Shown in pieces: positions 8,613 to 18,857 of a stretch of DNA of 64,000 nt. Numbering within the stretch: the first letter of the stretch is position 1; each line of letters begins with the position of its first letter. The position numbers were made by a program, and so were the translations under genes. Origin of the DNA: G965213525 sp965213525 (lineage in GTDB: Bacteria > Actinomycetota > Acidimicrobiia > Acidimicrobiales > Poriferisodalaceae). The stretch lies in the NCBI GenBank assembly GCA_965213525.1, contig OZ243889.1, forward strand, positions 2,666,001 to 2,730,000, given 5' to 3'. Below the pieces are notes generated by a model that was not told the DNA's origin, made no database searches, and worked only from the letters and a program-made list of their open reading frames with translations.

Positions 8613-8634
8613 CACTTGACCGGTCGGTCAAGTG
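8613..8634. promoter_or_regulatory. Palindromic operator upstream of the thiolase
   Basis: A 22-bp inverted repeat with 9-bp arms (CACTTGACC and GGTCAAGTG) and a 4-bp centre. It lies 84-105 bp before the thiolase ATG. The arm sequence containing TTGACCgg..GGTCAA is of the kind bound by TetR-family regulators of fatty-acid genes. No such regulator is encoded beside it, so it may act in a distributed regulon. The binding protein is inferred, not shown. Confidence 0.55.
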
Positions 8635-8717
8635 ACCGGCGCCGGCCGTCGGCCACGACGCAGTCGCCGCTTCGACTGCTGCCACCGGACCGGGCCCATC
8701 GCCAGGAGGAGCAATCC

Positions 8718-9881
8718 ATGACCAACGCAGTGATCGTCGACGCCGTCCGTACCGCCGGCGGCAAGCGCAACGGGCTGTTGAAGGACTGGCACCCGGTCGA
8801 TCTCGCCGCCGAGGTGCTCAAGGGCCTCCAGGAGCGCAACGACCTCGACCCCGGCGTCGTCGAGGACGTGATCATGGGCTGTGTCATGCAGGTCGGCGAG
8901 CAGGGCGTCAACATCGCCCGCAACGCCGTGCTGGCCGCCGGGTGGCCCGAGACCGTGCCCGGCACCACCGTCGACCGCCAGTGCGGCTCGTCCCAGCAGG
9001 CGTTGCACTTCGCTGCCCAGGGCGTCATCGCCGGGGCCTACGACGTGGTCGTCGCCTCGGGCGTCGAGGTCATGACGAGGGTGCCGATGGGCGCCTCGAT
9101 GGCCGATGGCAAGTTCGGCGCCCCGTTCGGGCCCAAGGTCGGTGAGCGCTACGCCCCGGCCGGTGGGCTGGTCCCCCAAGGGGTGTCAGCCGAGCTGATC
9201 GCCGACAAGTGGGGCCTGAGCCGTGAGGACCTCGACGCCTTCGGCGCCCGCAGCCAGCAGCTGGCCCTGCAGGCCACCGAGGAAGGCCGCTTCGACAACG
9301 AGATCATCCCGGTCAAGGGTGCCGACGGGTCGATGGTGACCCGCGACGAGGGCATCCGCCCGGGCACCACCGCCGAGACGCTGGCCAAGCTGAAGCCGTC
9401 GTTCAAGGAGGACGGCAAGGTCACCGCCGGCAACTCGTCCCAGATCACCGACGGGGCCTCGGCCGTGTTGATCATGAGCGAGTCCAAGGCCGCCGAGCTC
9501 GGGTACACCCCCCGGGCGCGGATCAACCACTTCTCCCTCGCCGGCGCTGACCCACGGCTGATGCTCACCGCTCCGATCCCCGCCACCCAGAAGGTGCTGG
9601 CGAACGCCGGCATGTCGATCGGCGACATCGACCTCGTCGAGATCAACGAGGCGTTCGCCTCGGTGGTGTTGGCCTGGGAGAAGGAGCTGGCTCCTGACAT
9701 GTCCAAGGTCAACGTCAACGGCGGGGCCATCGCCCTCGGTCACCCCCTCGGGTGTTCGGGCACCAAGCTGATGTCGACGCTGCTGAACGAGCTCGAGCGC
9801 ACCGGCGGCCGCTACGGCCTCCAGACGATGTGCGAGGGCGGTGGCATGGCCAACGCCACCATCATCGAACGACTGGGCTGA
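8718..9881 (+). CDS. Thiolase (acetyl-CoA acyltransferase)
   Basis: A 387-residue thiolase with all catalytic elements. The nucleophile is Cys89 in DRQCGSSQQA. NEAFA, GGAIALGHPLGCSG (His and second Cys) and CEGGGMANA follow in order. It cleaves 3-ketoacyl-CoA with CoA or condenses two acetyl-CoA; its overall look is closer to degradative FadA-type enzymes, including steroid side-chain thiolases, than to the small acetoacetyl-CoA type. The start is set by GGAGGAG just before ATG 8718. It stands alone with a palindromic operator upstream and a strong hairpin downstream. Confidence 0.93.
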   Translation: MTNAVIVDAVRTAGGKRNGLLKDWHPVDLAAEVLKGLQERNDLDPGVVEDVIMGCVMQVGEQGVNIARNAVLAAGWPETVPGTTVDRQCGSSQQALHFAAQGVIAGAYDVVVASGVEVMTRVPMGASMADGKFGAPFGPKVGERYAPAGGLVPQGVSAELIADKWGLSREDLDAFGARSQQLALQATEEGRFDNEIIPVKGADGSMVTRDEGIRPGTTAETLAKLKPSFKEDGKVTAGNSSQITDGASAVLIMSESKAAELGYTPRARINHFSLAGADPRLMLTAPIPATQKVLANAGMSIGDIDLVEINEAFASVVLAWEKELAPDMSKVNVNGGAIALGHPLGCSGTKLMSTLLNELERTGGRYGLQTMCEGGGMANATIIERLG

Positions 9882-9903
9882 GCCGAACCGTCGGTACTGT
9901 GAT

Positions 9904-9929
9904 GGGCGGGCCCGGTGACGGGCCCGCCC
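9904..9929 (+). terminator. GC hairpin after the thiolase
   Basis: A perfect 10-bp stem (GGGCGGGCCC / GGGCCCGCCC) with a 6-nt loop begins 22 bp after the thiolase stop. There is no strong U-tract, as is usual in GC-rich actinobacteria. It argues against starting the next gene at the GTG inside the stem. Confidence 0.65.
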
Positions 9930-9953
9930 TCTCAGGTGTTGGAGGTGCACGGC

Positions 9954-10211
9954 GTGGGCGTGATCGTGAGCTTGGCCATCGCGCTGGTCTTCTTCGTGCT
10001 CGTCATGCGCATCGGGGTGGGCGCACTGTCTCGCCTCGGGACGCCGACGCCCCCGCCGCCCCCACCGGGCGAGCTGCGCAAGGTGAAGCTGACGTACTGG
10101 TGCTCGCTGTGCGGGTCCGAGCTGCGGATGACCCTGGCCACCGACGCCGAGCCGGAGGCCCCCCGCCACTGCATGGAGGACATGGTCCTGCTCACCCCGG
10201 TCGACGACTGA
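9954..10211 (+). CDS. Small membrane-anchored protein with Cys-rich knuckle
   Basis: An 85-residue protein from GTG 9954, chosen because GGAGG (9941-9945) lies 8 nt upstream and the earlier in-frame GTG falls inside a hairpin. One N-terminal membrane helix (VSLAIALVFFVLVMRIGVGAL), a poly-Pro linker, then a cytosolic domain with WCSLCGSELRM and a later His-Cys pair (RHCMEDM), which together could form a small zinc ribbon. Proteins of this plan are conserved but uncharacterised. It lies between the thiolase and crgA. Confidence 0.75.
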   Translation: MGVIVSLAIALVFFVLVMRIGVGALSRLGTPTPPPPPPGELRKVKLTYWCSLCGSELRMTLATDAEPEAPRHCMEDMVLLTPVDD

Positions 10212-10328
10212 CTCGACTTGTCGACGGCGGGGGTGCGCGTCGGGGGCCATCGCCCCGTCGTGTCACCTGGGCTCTGGCACCGCACCACTGGTGCGACCTC
10301 CACCGGTCGTCAACAGCCGAGCCCGAGG

Positions 10329-10349
10329 TTCTCCACAGGTTGTGGACAA
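10329..10349. other. Inverted pair of DnaA-box-like nonamers
   Basis: TTCTCCACA on the plus strand (10329-10337) faces TTGTCCACA on the minus strand (10341-10349), leaving 3 bp between them. The second matches the usual GC-rich-organism DnaA box; the first has one change. The inner six bases of each can also pair as a TCCACA/TGTGGA hairpin. The surrounding roughly 300 bp (10212-10515) contains no gene I can support. Confidence 0.5.
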
Positions 10350-10515
10350 GGTGGGGGAACTCACACCCTGCGTGGGATGAGACGACCGCCCGTCACCTGA
10401 GCGTCATCGTCCCGTCGCCCGTTGGTCGCGCCGAGGCCACCATGAGGGCCGGGGCCCGGCGTCCCGGGTGGACCCGACCGGGGTGTCGGCGAGGTCACCG
10501 CTCGGTCGCAACCGG

Positions 10516-10860
10516 TCATCTCCACCGGGTGGCGGCGACGATGCCGGCGAACACGAGCAGCAGGCCGAGACCCAGGTAGGCGTTGTTCGACCACACCACG
10601 TAGTTGACGACGATGGTGAGCGAACCGAGCACGAGCAGGGCCACCACGAGCACGGGGACCCACGGGGCGCTCGGGCCCTGGGCCTGGTGCGGGCTGACGG
10701 GAGCCGGTGGCGTGTAGCGGCGCGAGGGCGACGGACGACCCGGCTCGACGGGGTCGACGTCGCCGGTGGGCCGGTCGCGCTGTGACCTCGAGCCGCCACG
10801 CTCACCGGGCCGGGTGCCCTTGGGGGTGACCCGTCCACCATCGTTCCTGCGTCGTGCCAC
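10516..10860 (-). CDS. crgA: CrgA-like cell division protein
   Basis: A 114-residue protein. A basic, Pro/Arg-rich cytosolic half (residues 1-60) is followed by two membrane helices (WVPVLVVALLVLGSLTIVVN and YLGLGLLLVFAGIVAATRW). The short loop between them holds an aromatic pair and an Asn-Asn. CrgA is a divisome membrane protein of actinobacteria. Its place beside trpG and the PASTA-kinase cluster is the standard gene order, which strongly supports the call. The GTG at 10860 is preferred because the extension above it is low-complexity. It is divergent from trpG with only 31 bp between starts. Confidence 0.85.
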   Translation of the reverse strand: MARRRNDGGRVTPKGTRPGERGGSRSQRDRPTGDVDPVEPGRPSPSRRYTPPAPVSPHQAQGPSAPWVPVLVVALLVLGSLTIVVNYVVWSNNAYLGLGLLLVFAGIVAATRWR

Positions 10861-10891
10861 GGCCTGGAGGGTACCGCTACCGTCTCGGGCG

Positions 10892-11485
10892 GTGGCTCGG
10901 GTGCTGGTGGTCGACAACTACGACAGCTTCGCGTACAACCTGGTGCAGTACCTGGGCGAGCTCGGCGCCGAGCCGGTCGTCGTGCGCAACGACGACCTGG
11001 GCGTAGACGAGATCGTGACGTGGGACATCGACGCCGTGGTGATCTCCCCCGGGCCGGGCCGCCCCGAGGACGCCGGCATCACCTGTGACCTGGTCAGGGC
11101 CAGCGCCGGACGGTGGCCGCTGCTCGGGGTGTGCCTCGGTCACCAGGCGATCGGGGCGGTCCATGGCGCCGAGGTGGTGCGGGCGGGCTCGGTGATGCAC
11201 GGCAAGGCCTCGGTGGTCCGCCACGACGGCTCGGGGGTGTTCACCGGCCTGCCCGACCCGCTGACCGTCGCCCGCTACCACTCCCTGGTCGTCGATCCGG
11301 CGACGGTGCCCGACGAGCTCGTCGTGACCGCCCGCACCGACGACGGCGTCGTCATGGGTCTGCGGCACCGCAGCCATCAGATCCACGGGGTGCAGTTCCA
11401 TCCCGAGTCGATCCTCAGCGAGGCGGGTCACCAGCTGTTGCGCCGGTTCCTCGATCTGAGCGAGGCACCCGCCCCGGCCCCCTGA
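10892..11485 (+). CDS. trpG/pabA: Glutamine amidotransferase, anthranilate/ADC synthase component II
   Basis: A 197-residue class I glutamine amidotransferase. The catalytic triad is visible: Cys in LLGVCLGHQAIG, and His and Glu in GVQFHPESILSE. The N-terminus VLVVDNYDSFAYNLVQYLG and the oxyanion motif SPGPGRPEDAG are typical of TrpG/PabA. It supplies ammonia from glutamine to a chorismate-using partner; whether that is for tryptophan or folate is not decidable here because no component I gene is nearby. In actinobacteria this gene commonly sits beside pknB and crgA, as here. Confidence 0.9.
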   Translation: MARVLVVDNYDSFAYNLVQYLGELGAEPVVVRNDDLGVDEIVTWDIDAVVISPGPGRPEDAGITCDLVRASAGRWPLLGVCLGHQAIGAVHGAEVVRAGSVMHGKASVVRHDGSGVFTGLPDPLTVARYHSLVVDPATVPDELVVTARTDDGVVMGLRHRSHQIHGVQFHPESILSEAGHQLLRRFLDLSEAPAPAP

Positions 11486-11538
11486 GCGCAGCCCTCGGCG
11501 GACCCAGCCCTCGGCGGCCCGCCCGCTCGCCCGGTTCG

Positions 11539-13638
<2,100 letters not shown>

Positions 13639-13730
13639 CGGGGGTGCAGCGTAGTGGTGGGCCCGCCCGTCCCGGCGGCGCCGGCGACGTGCGCCGTCCG
13701 CACGCACCGGGCGGCGCGGGCGACGCGAGC

Positions 13731-13841
13731 GGCTCAGCACGCACCGGGCGTCCCAGGCGATGCGAGCGGCTCAGCACGCACCGGGCGTCCCAGGCGATGC
13801 GAGCGGCTCAGCACGCACCGGGCGTCCCAGGCGATGCGAGC
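13731..13841 (-). repeat. 37-bp tandem repeat (three copies) between pbpA and pknB
   Basis: Three perfect consecutive 37-bp copies (13731-13767, 13768-13804, 13805-13841), with a degenerate copy just beyond (about 13690-13730). They start 3 bp after the pbpA stop, and each repeats the TGAGCCGCTCGC context of that stop. They lie within the presumed pbpA-pknB transcript and fill most of the 206-bp spacer. Confidence 0.92.
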
Positions 13842-13844
13842 GGC

Positions 13845-15317
13845 TCAGCCCGGATCGAGGTAGCCGAGGTCACGGGCGACGGTGAGCACCTGGCGGGCGA
13901 TCGGGGCCGCCGTCTCGCCGCCGGTCTGTTGACCTGACCCGGGGACGGCCTCGACGAGCACCGCCACCGCCAGGCGTGGTGCCTCGAAGGGGGCGAACCC
14001 GACGATCCAGGCGTGGGTGTCCTCGGTGCCGTCACCGAGCTGGGCGGTCCCGGTCTTGCCGCCGCCGGTGACCCCCTCGGGCAGCAGGCCCCGGGCGGTG
14101 CCCTCGGTGGCGACGACCCGCATCATCTCGCGGAGGTTCGCCGAGATGACCGTGCCGGTCGCTTGCCGCCACACCGCAGGTCCGCCGGCGTCCAGCGAAC
14201 CGTCGACGGTGGTGACGTCGGCGACGAGGCGGGGTTCGGCGATGACGCCGTCGTTGGCGACCGCCGCGGCCACCAGCGCCATCTGCAGTGGGGTGGCCCG
14301 CACGTCGAACTGGCCGATGGCGGCCTGGGCGAGCAGCGGGGTGGCCTGGTCGAACACCTCGGGAGCGGGGAACGTCGACGCCTCCACCTCGGCGAACCCG
14401 AGCGGGGGATCGGCCCCGAAGCCGAACGCCGATGCTGCGTCGCCCAGGGCCTCGGCGCCGAGGGTGACGCCGAGCTCGGCGAAGGTGGTGTTGCACGACA
14501 CCCGCAGCGCCTCGGTCAGATCGCCGCCACACACCGAGCCCCCGAAGTTGCGGATGGGGCGGTCGGTGAGCGGCGGCACGTAGGCATCGGTCGGGGCGAA
14601 CCGCGGGGTCGTGGGGGTCACGTCACCGCTCGCCAGCGCGGCGGCGGTGGTGACGATCTTGAACGTCGATCCGGGGAAGAACGTCTCGGCGTAGGCCCGT
14701 GAGCGCAGCGGGTTGGCCGGATCGTCGAGCAGCCGGCGTCGCGCTGCGTCCACCGCAGCCAGGTCGTGAGACGACAGCTCGTTGGGATCGAAGGTCGGCG
14801 TGCTCCACAGGGCGCGGATGGCGCCGTCGGTCGGGTCGATCGCCACGACCGAGCCCCGCCGGTCACCGAGTGCGTCCCGAGCGGCGCGCTGGAGCCGCGA
14901 GTCGACGGTGCTGATGACGGTGCCGAGGCGCGCCTCGGTGCTGAGGACCGCCTGCAGCGAGCCGAGGCGCTGGGCGGCGGTCGCCCCGGCGAGCTCGTCG
15001 TTGAAGGCCCGCTCGAGCCCGGTGGCGCCGTAGGCGAAGGACAGGTACCCCGTGACGTGGGCGTACAGCGGGCCGTCGGGGTAGACCCGCAGACGTTCGA
15101 GGTCGCCCTCCACCTCGACGGTGCGGGCGATGATCTCGCCGTCCACGGTGACGATCGGCCCACGAGCGCGCGTGAAGTCCCGCTCGACGTCGCGACTGTT
15201 GAGGGGGTGGGCTCGCAGCTCCTCGCCCCGTCCGAGCTGCACCAGGTTCAGCTGCACGAACAGCGCCAGCCACAACACGAGCACGATCCCGACCAGCACG
15301 CGCAGGCGGCGGATCAT
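13845..15317 (-). CDS. pbpA: Penicillin-binding transpeptidase, PbpA-like
   Basis: A 490-residue class B penicillin-binding protein without a large N-terminal domain. One N-terminal membrane helix (VLVGIVLVLWLALFVQLNLV), then a periplasmic domain. The transpeptidase motifs are PGSTFKIVT (nucleophile Ser), VSCNTTF (SxN) and GGGKTGTAQ (KTG). It crosslinks peptidoglycan during growth or division. The ATG at 15317 overlaps the stop of the rodA/ftsW gene (ATGA), which fixes the start over an in-frame GTG 39 bp upstream. It is the fourth of the co-directional genes fhaA-fhaB-pstP-rodA-pbpA-pknB. Confidence 0.95.
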   Translation of the reverse strand: MIRRLRVLVGIVLVLWLALFVQLNLVQLGRGEELRAHPLNSRDVERDFTRARGPIVTVDGEIIARTVEVEGDLERLRVYPDGPLYAHVTGYLSFAYGATGLERAFNDELAGATAAQRLGSLQAVLSTEARLGTVISTVDSRLQRAARDALGDRRGSVVAIDPTDGAIRALWSTPTFDPNELSSHDLAAVDAARRRLLDDPANPLRSRAYAETFFPGSTFKIVTTAAALASGDVTPTTPRFAPTDAYVPPLTDRPIRNFGGSVCGGDLTEALRVSCNTTFAELGVTLGAEALGDAASAFGFGADPPLGFAEVEASTFPAPEVFDQATPLLAQAAIGQFDVRATPLQMALVAAAVANDGVIAEPRLVADVTTVDGSLDAGGPAVWRQATGTVISANLREMMRVVATEGTARGLLPEGVTGGGKTGTAQLGDGTEDTHAWIVGFAPFEAPRLAVAVLVEAVPGSGQQTGGETAAPIARQVLTVARDLGYLDPG

Positions 15318-16648
15318 CGAGGTGCCGTGGCCCTCTGGCGGCGCCAGGGTCGCCACCCGATCGAGCGGACCCCGCCCTCGGTGTCGTGGGAGATGCGCAA
15401 CAGCAGGGCGATCAGCACGTAGTTCGACAGCAGCGACGAGCCGCCGTAGCTGACGAAGGGCAGCGTGATGCCGGTGAGGGGCAACAGGCGCAGCACCCCA
15501 CCGATGATGAGGAACGTCTGGAAGGCGATGATGGTGATGAGGCCGACGGCGAGCAGCCCGTCGAAGCGGTCGCCGGCCCGGGCGGCGATCCGGTAGCCCG
15601 AACCGATCATCAACAAGAACCCGAGCAGGATGGCGGTGGCGCCGAGCAGGCCGAGCTCTTCGGCGATGACCGCGAAGATGAAGTCGGTCTCGGCGGCGGG
15701 GATGCGGGTGGGGTCACCGAGCCCGGGGCCGGTGCCGGTCAGCCCGCCCTCGGCGAGTGAGAACGTCGCCTGGATGAGTTGGAACCCCGAGTCGAGCGGA
15801 TCTGCCCACGGGTCGATCCAGGTGTCGATGCGCCGGCGCACGTGCCCGAAGGTGGCCCAGGCGGCGGCCCCGCCGGCGGCGAACAGCACCACCCCGGCGG
15901 TGACGAAGGTCATCCGCCCGGTGGCCACCCACACCACGGCGAGCACGACAGTGAACAGCAGCAGCGACGACCCGAGGTCGCGCTCGAACACCATCACCAG
16001 CAGCGACGCCCCCCAGGCGGCGAGCAGGGGGCCGAGGTGGCGGGGGTCGGGCACCGGGATCGGCCCGAGGCGCACGTCACCGACGCTCAGCAGTTCGCGC
16101 CGGTCGGCGAGGTAGCCGGCCAGGAACACGGCGAAGGCGATCTTGGCGAGCTCGCCCGGTTGCAGGTTCACCGGACCGATCCGCACCCACAGCAGGGCGC
16201 CGTTGATCTCCCTGCCGAGCCCGGGTACCAGGGGCAGCATCAACAGCCCGATGCCGCCGAACGCTGCGGTCCACTGGTAGCGGGCGAGGACCGATGCCCG
16301 GTCGACCAGGGCCAGGGTGAGCACGAAGGCCACGACACCGAACAGGGTCCACTGCGCCTGCAGGGCGGCGAGGTCGTCGTCGAGGCGGGCGATGAACACG
16401 TAGCCGAGGCCGTTCAACAGCGCAGCCATCGGCAGGATGAGCGGGTCAGCGGCAGGTGCCAGGCGGCGGACGGCGACGTGGGCGGCGAGGAACAGCAGCT
16501 GGAGCTGCACGAGGAACGGGACGATGTCGGCGGGCAGCGATGCGTCTCGACCGAGGCCGACCAGGGCGTAGGCCGCGGCGGTGACGAGCCCGGCGAGGAC
16601 GACGAGGCCGAGCTCGGTGCTGCGACGAGTGGATCGGCGGCGCGCCAC
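15314..16648 (-). CDS. rodA: SEDS peptidoglycan glycosyltransferase, RodA/FtsW family
   Basis: A 444-residue polytopic membrane protein with about 12 hydrophobic segments. Family motifs include WVRIGPVNLQPGELAKIAF, the ERDLGSSLL loop, AETDFIFAVIAEELG and the C-terminal PFVSYGGSSLL. SEDS proteins polymerise lipid II into glycan strands and work with a class B PBP; the overlapping pbpA gene is its obvious partner. The gene order matches the mycobacterial rodA position. Confidence 0.94.
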   Translation of the reverse strand: MARRRSTRRSTELGLVVLAGLVTAAAYALVGLGRDASLPADIVPFLVQLQLLFLAAHVAVRRLAPAADPLILPMAALLNGLGYVFIARLDDDLAALQAQWTLFGVVAFVLTLALVDRASVLARYQWTAAFGGIGLLMLPLVPGLGREINGALLWVRIGPVNLQPGELAKIAFAVFLAGYLADRRELLSVGDVRLGPIPVPDPRHLGPLLAAWGASLLVMVFERDLGSSLLLFTVVLAVVWVATGRMTFVTAGVVLFAAGGAAAWATFGHVRRRIDTWIDPWADPLDSGFQLIQATFSLAEGGLTGTGPGLGDPTRIPAAETDFIFAVIAEELGLLGATAILLGFLLMIGSGYRIAARAGDRFDGLLAVGLITIIAFQTFLIIGGVLRLLPLTGITLPFVSYGGSSLLSNYVLIALLLRISHDTEGGVRSIGWRPWRRQRATAPR

Positions 16649-16662
16649 GCAGAGAGGGCCGG

Positions 16663-18345
16663 CTACCCGACGGCGGTGTCGTCGGGCGCGGCGTCCGGCT
16701 CGGCCGGGGCCTCAGCGGGCGCATCGGCGGGCGGCTCGTCGCCGGGCGGCTCGTCGGCGGCCGGATCGGCGGGCGCCTGTCCTCGGGGCGCTTGGTCACC
16801 GGGCGTCTGGTCGCCGGGCGCATCGGCGGGCGCTTGGTCCTCGGCCGGGTCTGCGGGCGCGTCGCCGGTCGGCGCACCGTTCGTGGCGGCCTCGGCTCGC
16901 AGTCGGTCGGCCAGGGCGCGCGCTTCGTCGACCGAGTCGACCTCGACGGTGTCCTCGACCTGCTGGGCGGCCGCCTCGGAGAGCTGGTCTCGGCGCAGCC
17001 CGGTGAGCTCGACGACGGTGGGCTCGAACCACAGCACCGACCCGGGCCGTCCGTCGAGGACCGCCACCTCGTCGCCGACGAAGGCGAGGTGGGCGCCCGA
17101 GCGGGCCCAGAACCCGACAGCGGCGAGCGCCCCGGCGACGACGCCCAGCACCAAGAGGGTGAACACCACGGCGCGCACGGTCAGCAGCGGTCGCCCGTCG
17201 GCGTCTCGGGCGCTGACCGACGCGACCCCGTCCGGGTCGCCCGGGTCACCCGTGCCACCTGGGTCGAGCAGGGCGCCGAGGTCGGCATCGAACTGGTCGG
17301 GGGCGTCGCGCTGGTCGGGGGCGTCGCGCTGGTCGGGGGCGCTGGGCTGGCGGGGGGCGTCGGCGAACCCGGCCGACGGCGCCGGGTCCAAGGTCGCTGT
17401 CCGCCCGGACGCCGCGGTCGCCGGACCGAGCGTCGACGAGGTGTCGTCGGGTGCGAAGCCGGCGCCGGAGGCTGTCAGCTCGCCGGACCCCTGCGGGGCG
17501 TCGGCCGGGCGCTCGTCCAGCCGGGGCGCCGAACCCACCTCTAGCGGGGCGGTGTGGTCGTGGCTCCCGAGGGCCTGGACGGGAGCGGCGCCACCGAGGG
17601 CCGCCTCACCGGGCGCCTCGCCGCGGTCGGGCGACGGATCGGGGTCGGCGTCGACCACCACGACGGTGACGTTGTCACGGCCGCCGTGATCGTTGGCCAG
17701 GCGGATCAGTTCCCGGGCGGCGTCGACGGGGTCGGCCAGGCGACGCAGCACGGCGGCCACGGCGGCGTCGGTGACCTCGTTGACCAGGCCGTCCGAGCAG
17801 AGGACGTAGCGATCGCCGTCGGCGACGTCGAGCTGCCAGGCGTCGACCTCCACGTCGGCCTCGATGCCGATCGCCCGGGTCAACATGTTGCGATAGGGGT
17901 GTCCCTCGGCCTCGCTGGCGTCGATCGATCCCTCGCGGACCAGGGCGGCGACGTAGCTGTGGTCCTCGGTCAACAGCGCCATCTCGCCGTCGCGGAGGCG
18001 GTAGGCGCGGGAGTCCCCGACGTTGGCGAGCAACGCCACAGAGGGGGTGGCGGTGAGCACCAGGGCGGTGAGGGTCGTGCCCATGCCCGACAGCTCGTCG
18101 TTGGTGGCCGAGGCCTCGTTGACCGCGTGGTTGGCCTCGTGGACCGCGACGACCAGGTCGTCGAGGTCCTCCAGCGCGGCGGCCTTCATCACCTCGACGG
18201 TCAGGCGCGACGCGGTCTCGCCGGCCCGGTGGCCGCCCATGCCGTCGGCGACGACGAACACCCCGGCCTCGGCGTGCACGGCGTCCTGGTTGGCGGCTCT
18301 GACCCGTCCGGTGTGGGTGCCGGCGCCCCAGCGGAACACGGTCAC
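16663..18345 (-). CDS. pstP: PP2C-type Ser/Thr phosphatase with extracytoplasmic tail
   Basis: A 560-residue membrane phosphatase. The PP2C domain (about 1-235) has the metal-binding motifs VRAANQDAV, FVVADGMGGHRAGE, GMGTTLTAL, CSDGLVNEV and GGRDNVTVVVV. A long acidic, Pro/Ala-rich linker includes a short repeat of PDQRDA units. One membrane helix (VVFTLLVLGVVAGALAAVGFW) leads to an external domain of about 80 residues, then a tail of Pro/Asp/Ala repeats. It is the antagonist of the PASTA kinase. Start GTG 18345 is used; another GTG lies two codons on. The external tail is longer than in mycobacterial PstP. Confidence 0.93.
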   Translation of the reverse strand: MTVFRWGAGTHTGRVRAANQDAVHAEAGVFVVADGMGGHRAGETASRLTVEVMKAAALEDLDDLVVAVHEANHAVNEASATNDELSGMGTTLTALVLTATPSVALLANVGDSRAYRLRDGEMALLTEDHSYVAALVREGSIDASEAEGHPYRNMLTRAIGIEADVEVDAWQLDVADGDRYVLCSDGLVNEVTDAAVAAVLRRLADPVDAARELIRLANDHGGRDNVTVVVVDADPDPSPDRGEAPGEAALGGAAPVQALGSHDHTAPLEVGSAPRLDERPADAPQGSGELTASGAGFAPDDTSSTLGPATAASGRTATLDPAPSAGFADAPRQPSAPDQRDAPDQRDAPDQFDADLGALLDPGGTGDPGDPDGVASVSARDADGRPLLTVRAVVFTLLVLGVVAGALAAVGFWARSGAHLAFVGDEVAVLDGRPGSVLWFEPTVVELTGLRRDQLSEAAAQQVEDTVEVDSVDEARALADRLRAEAATNGAPTGDAPADPAEDQAPADAPGDQTPGDQAPRGQAPADPAADEPPGDEPPADAPAEAPAEPDAAPDDTAVG

Positions 18346-18373
18346 GTGGTCGCCCCCGGCCCTCGCACTCGGG

Positions 18374-18856
18374 TCATGCTTCCACCTCGTACACGCGTTG
18401 TCCCACCCGTAGGTGCTCGCCCCGGCGCAGCATCCGAGGCCCGGTGACCTGCTCGGCACCCACCCACGTGCCGTTGGTCGAACCGAGGTCCTCGACCAGC
18501 AGGTTGGGCCCGTCCCGGAAGACCCGGGCGTGCAGCTGACTGGTGTAGCCGTCATCGACGACGAGCCCGCACCCGGCCGCGCGCCCGATCGTCACCTCGC
18601 CGTCGATGGCGTGGCGCCGACCCCGCTCGGTGGGCGGCTCGACGACGACGAGGGTGGGTGTGCGAGGGCGCCGACCCCGGCGGCCCCGGGTGCTGGCCTG
18701 CGCTGCGAGAGCAGCCGACGCCTGGCGGGGCGGCGCCACCGGCGCGGGGGCGGGGGCGCGGGTCTGCACCCACACCGCTCGCAGGGCGCGCAGGAAGAAC
18801 AGGTAGAGGAGCGCCAGCAGGCCGATGCCGAGCAGCTGCAGCGCGCCGTCGGGCAT
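18374..18856 (-). CDS. fhaB: FHA-domain protein with N-terminal membrane helix (FhaB/FipA-like)
   Basis: A 160-residue protein. One N-terminal membrane segment (LLGIGLLALLYLFFLRAL), a basic linker, and a C-terminal FHA domain (about 85-155) with the phosphothreonine-binding elements IGRAAGCGLVVDD, SQLHARVF and LGSTNGTWV. It reads phosphorylated partners of the PASTA kinase. It begins 1 bp before the fhaA stop codon region ends, so the two are almost certainly co-transcribed. Confidence 0.92.
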   Translation of the reverse strand: MPDGALQLLGIGLLALLYLFFLRALRAVWVQTRAPAPAPVAPPRQASAALAAQASTRGRRGRRPRTPTLVVVEPPTERGRRHAIDGEVTIGRAAGCGLVVDDGYTSQLHARVFRDGPNLLVEDLGSTNGTWVGAEQVTGPRMLRRGEHLRVGQRVYEVEA

Positions 18857-18857
18857 C

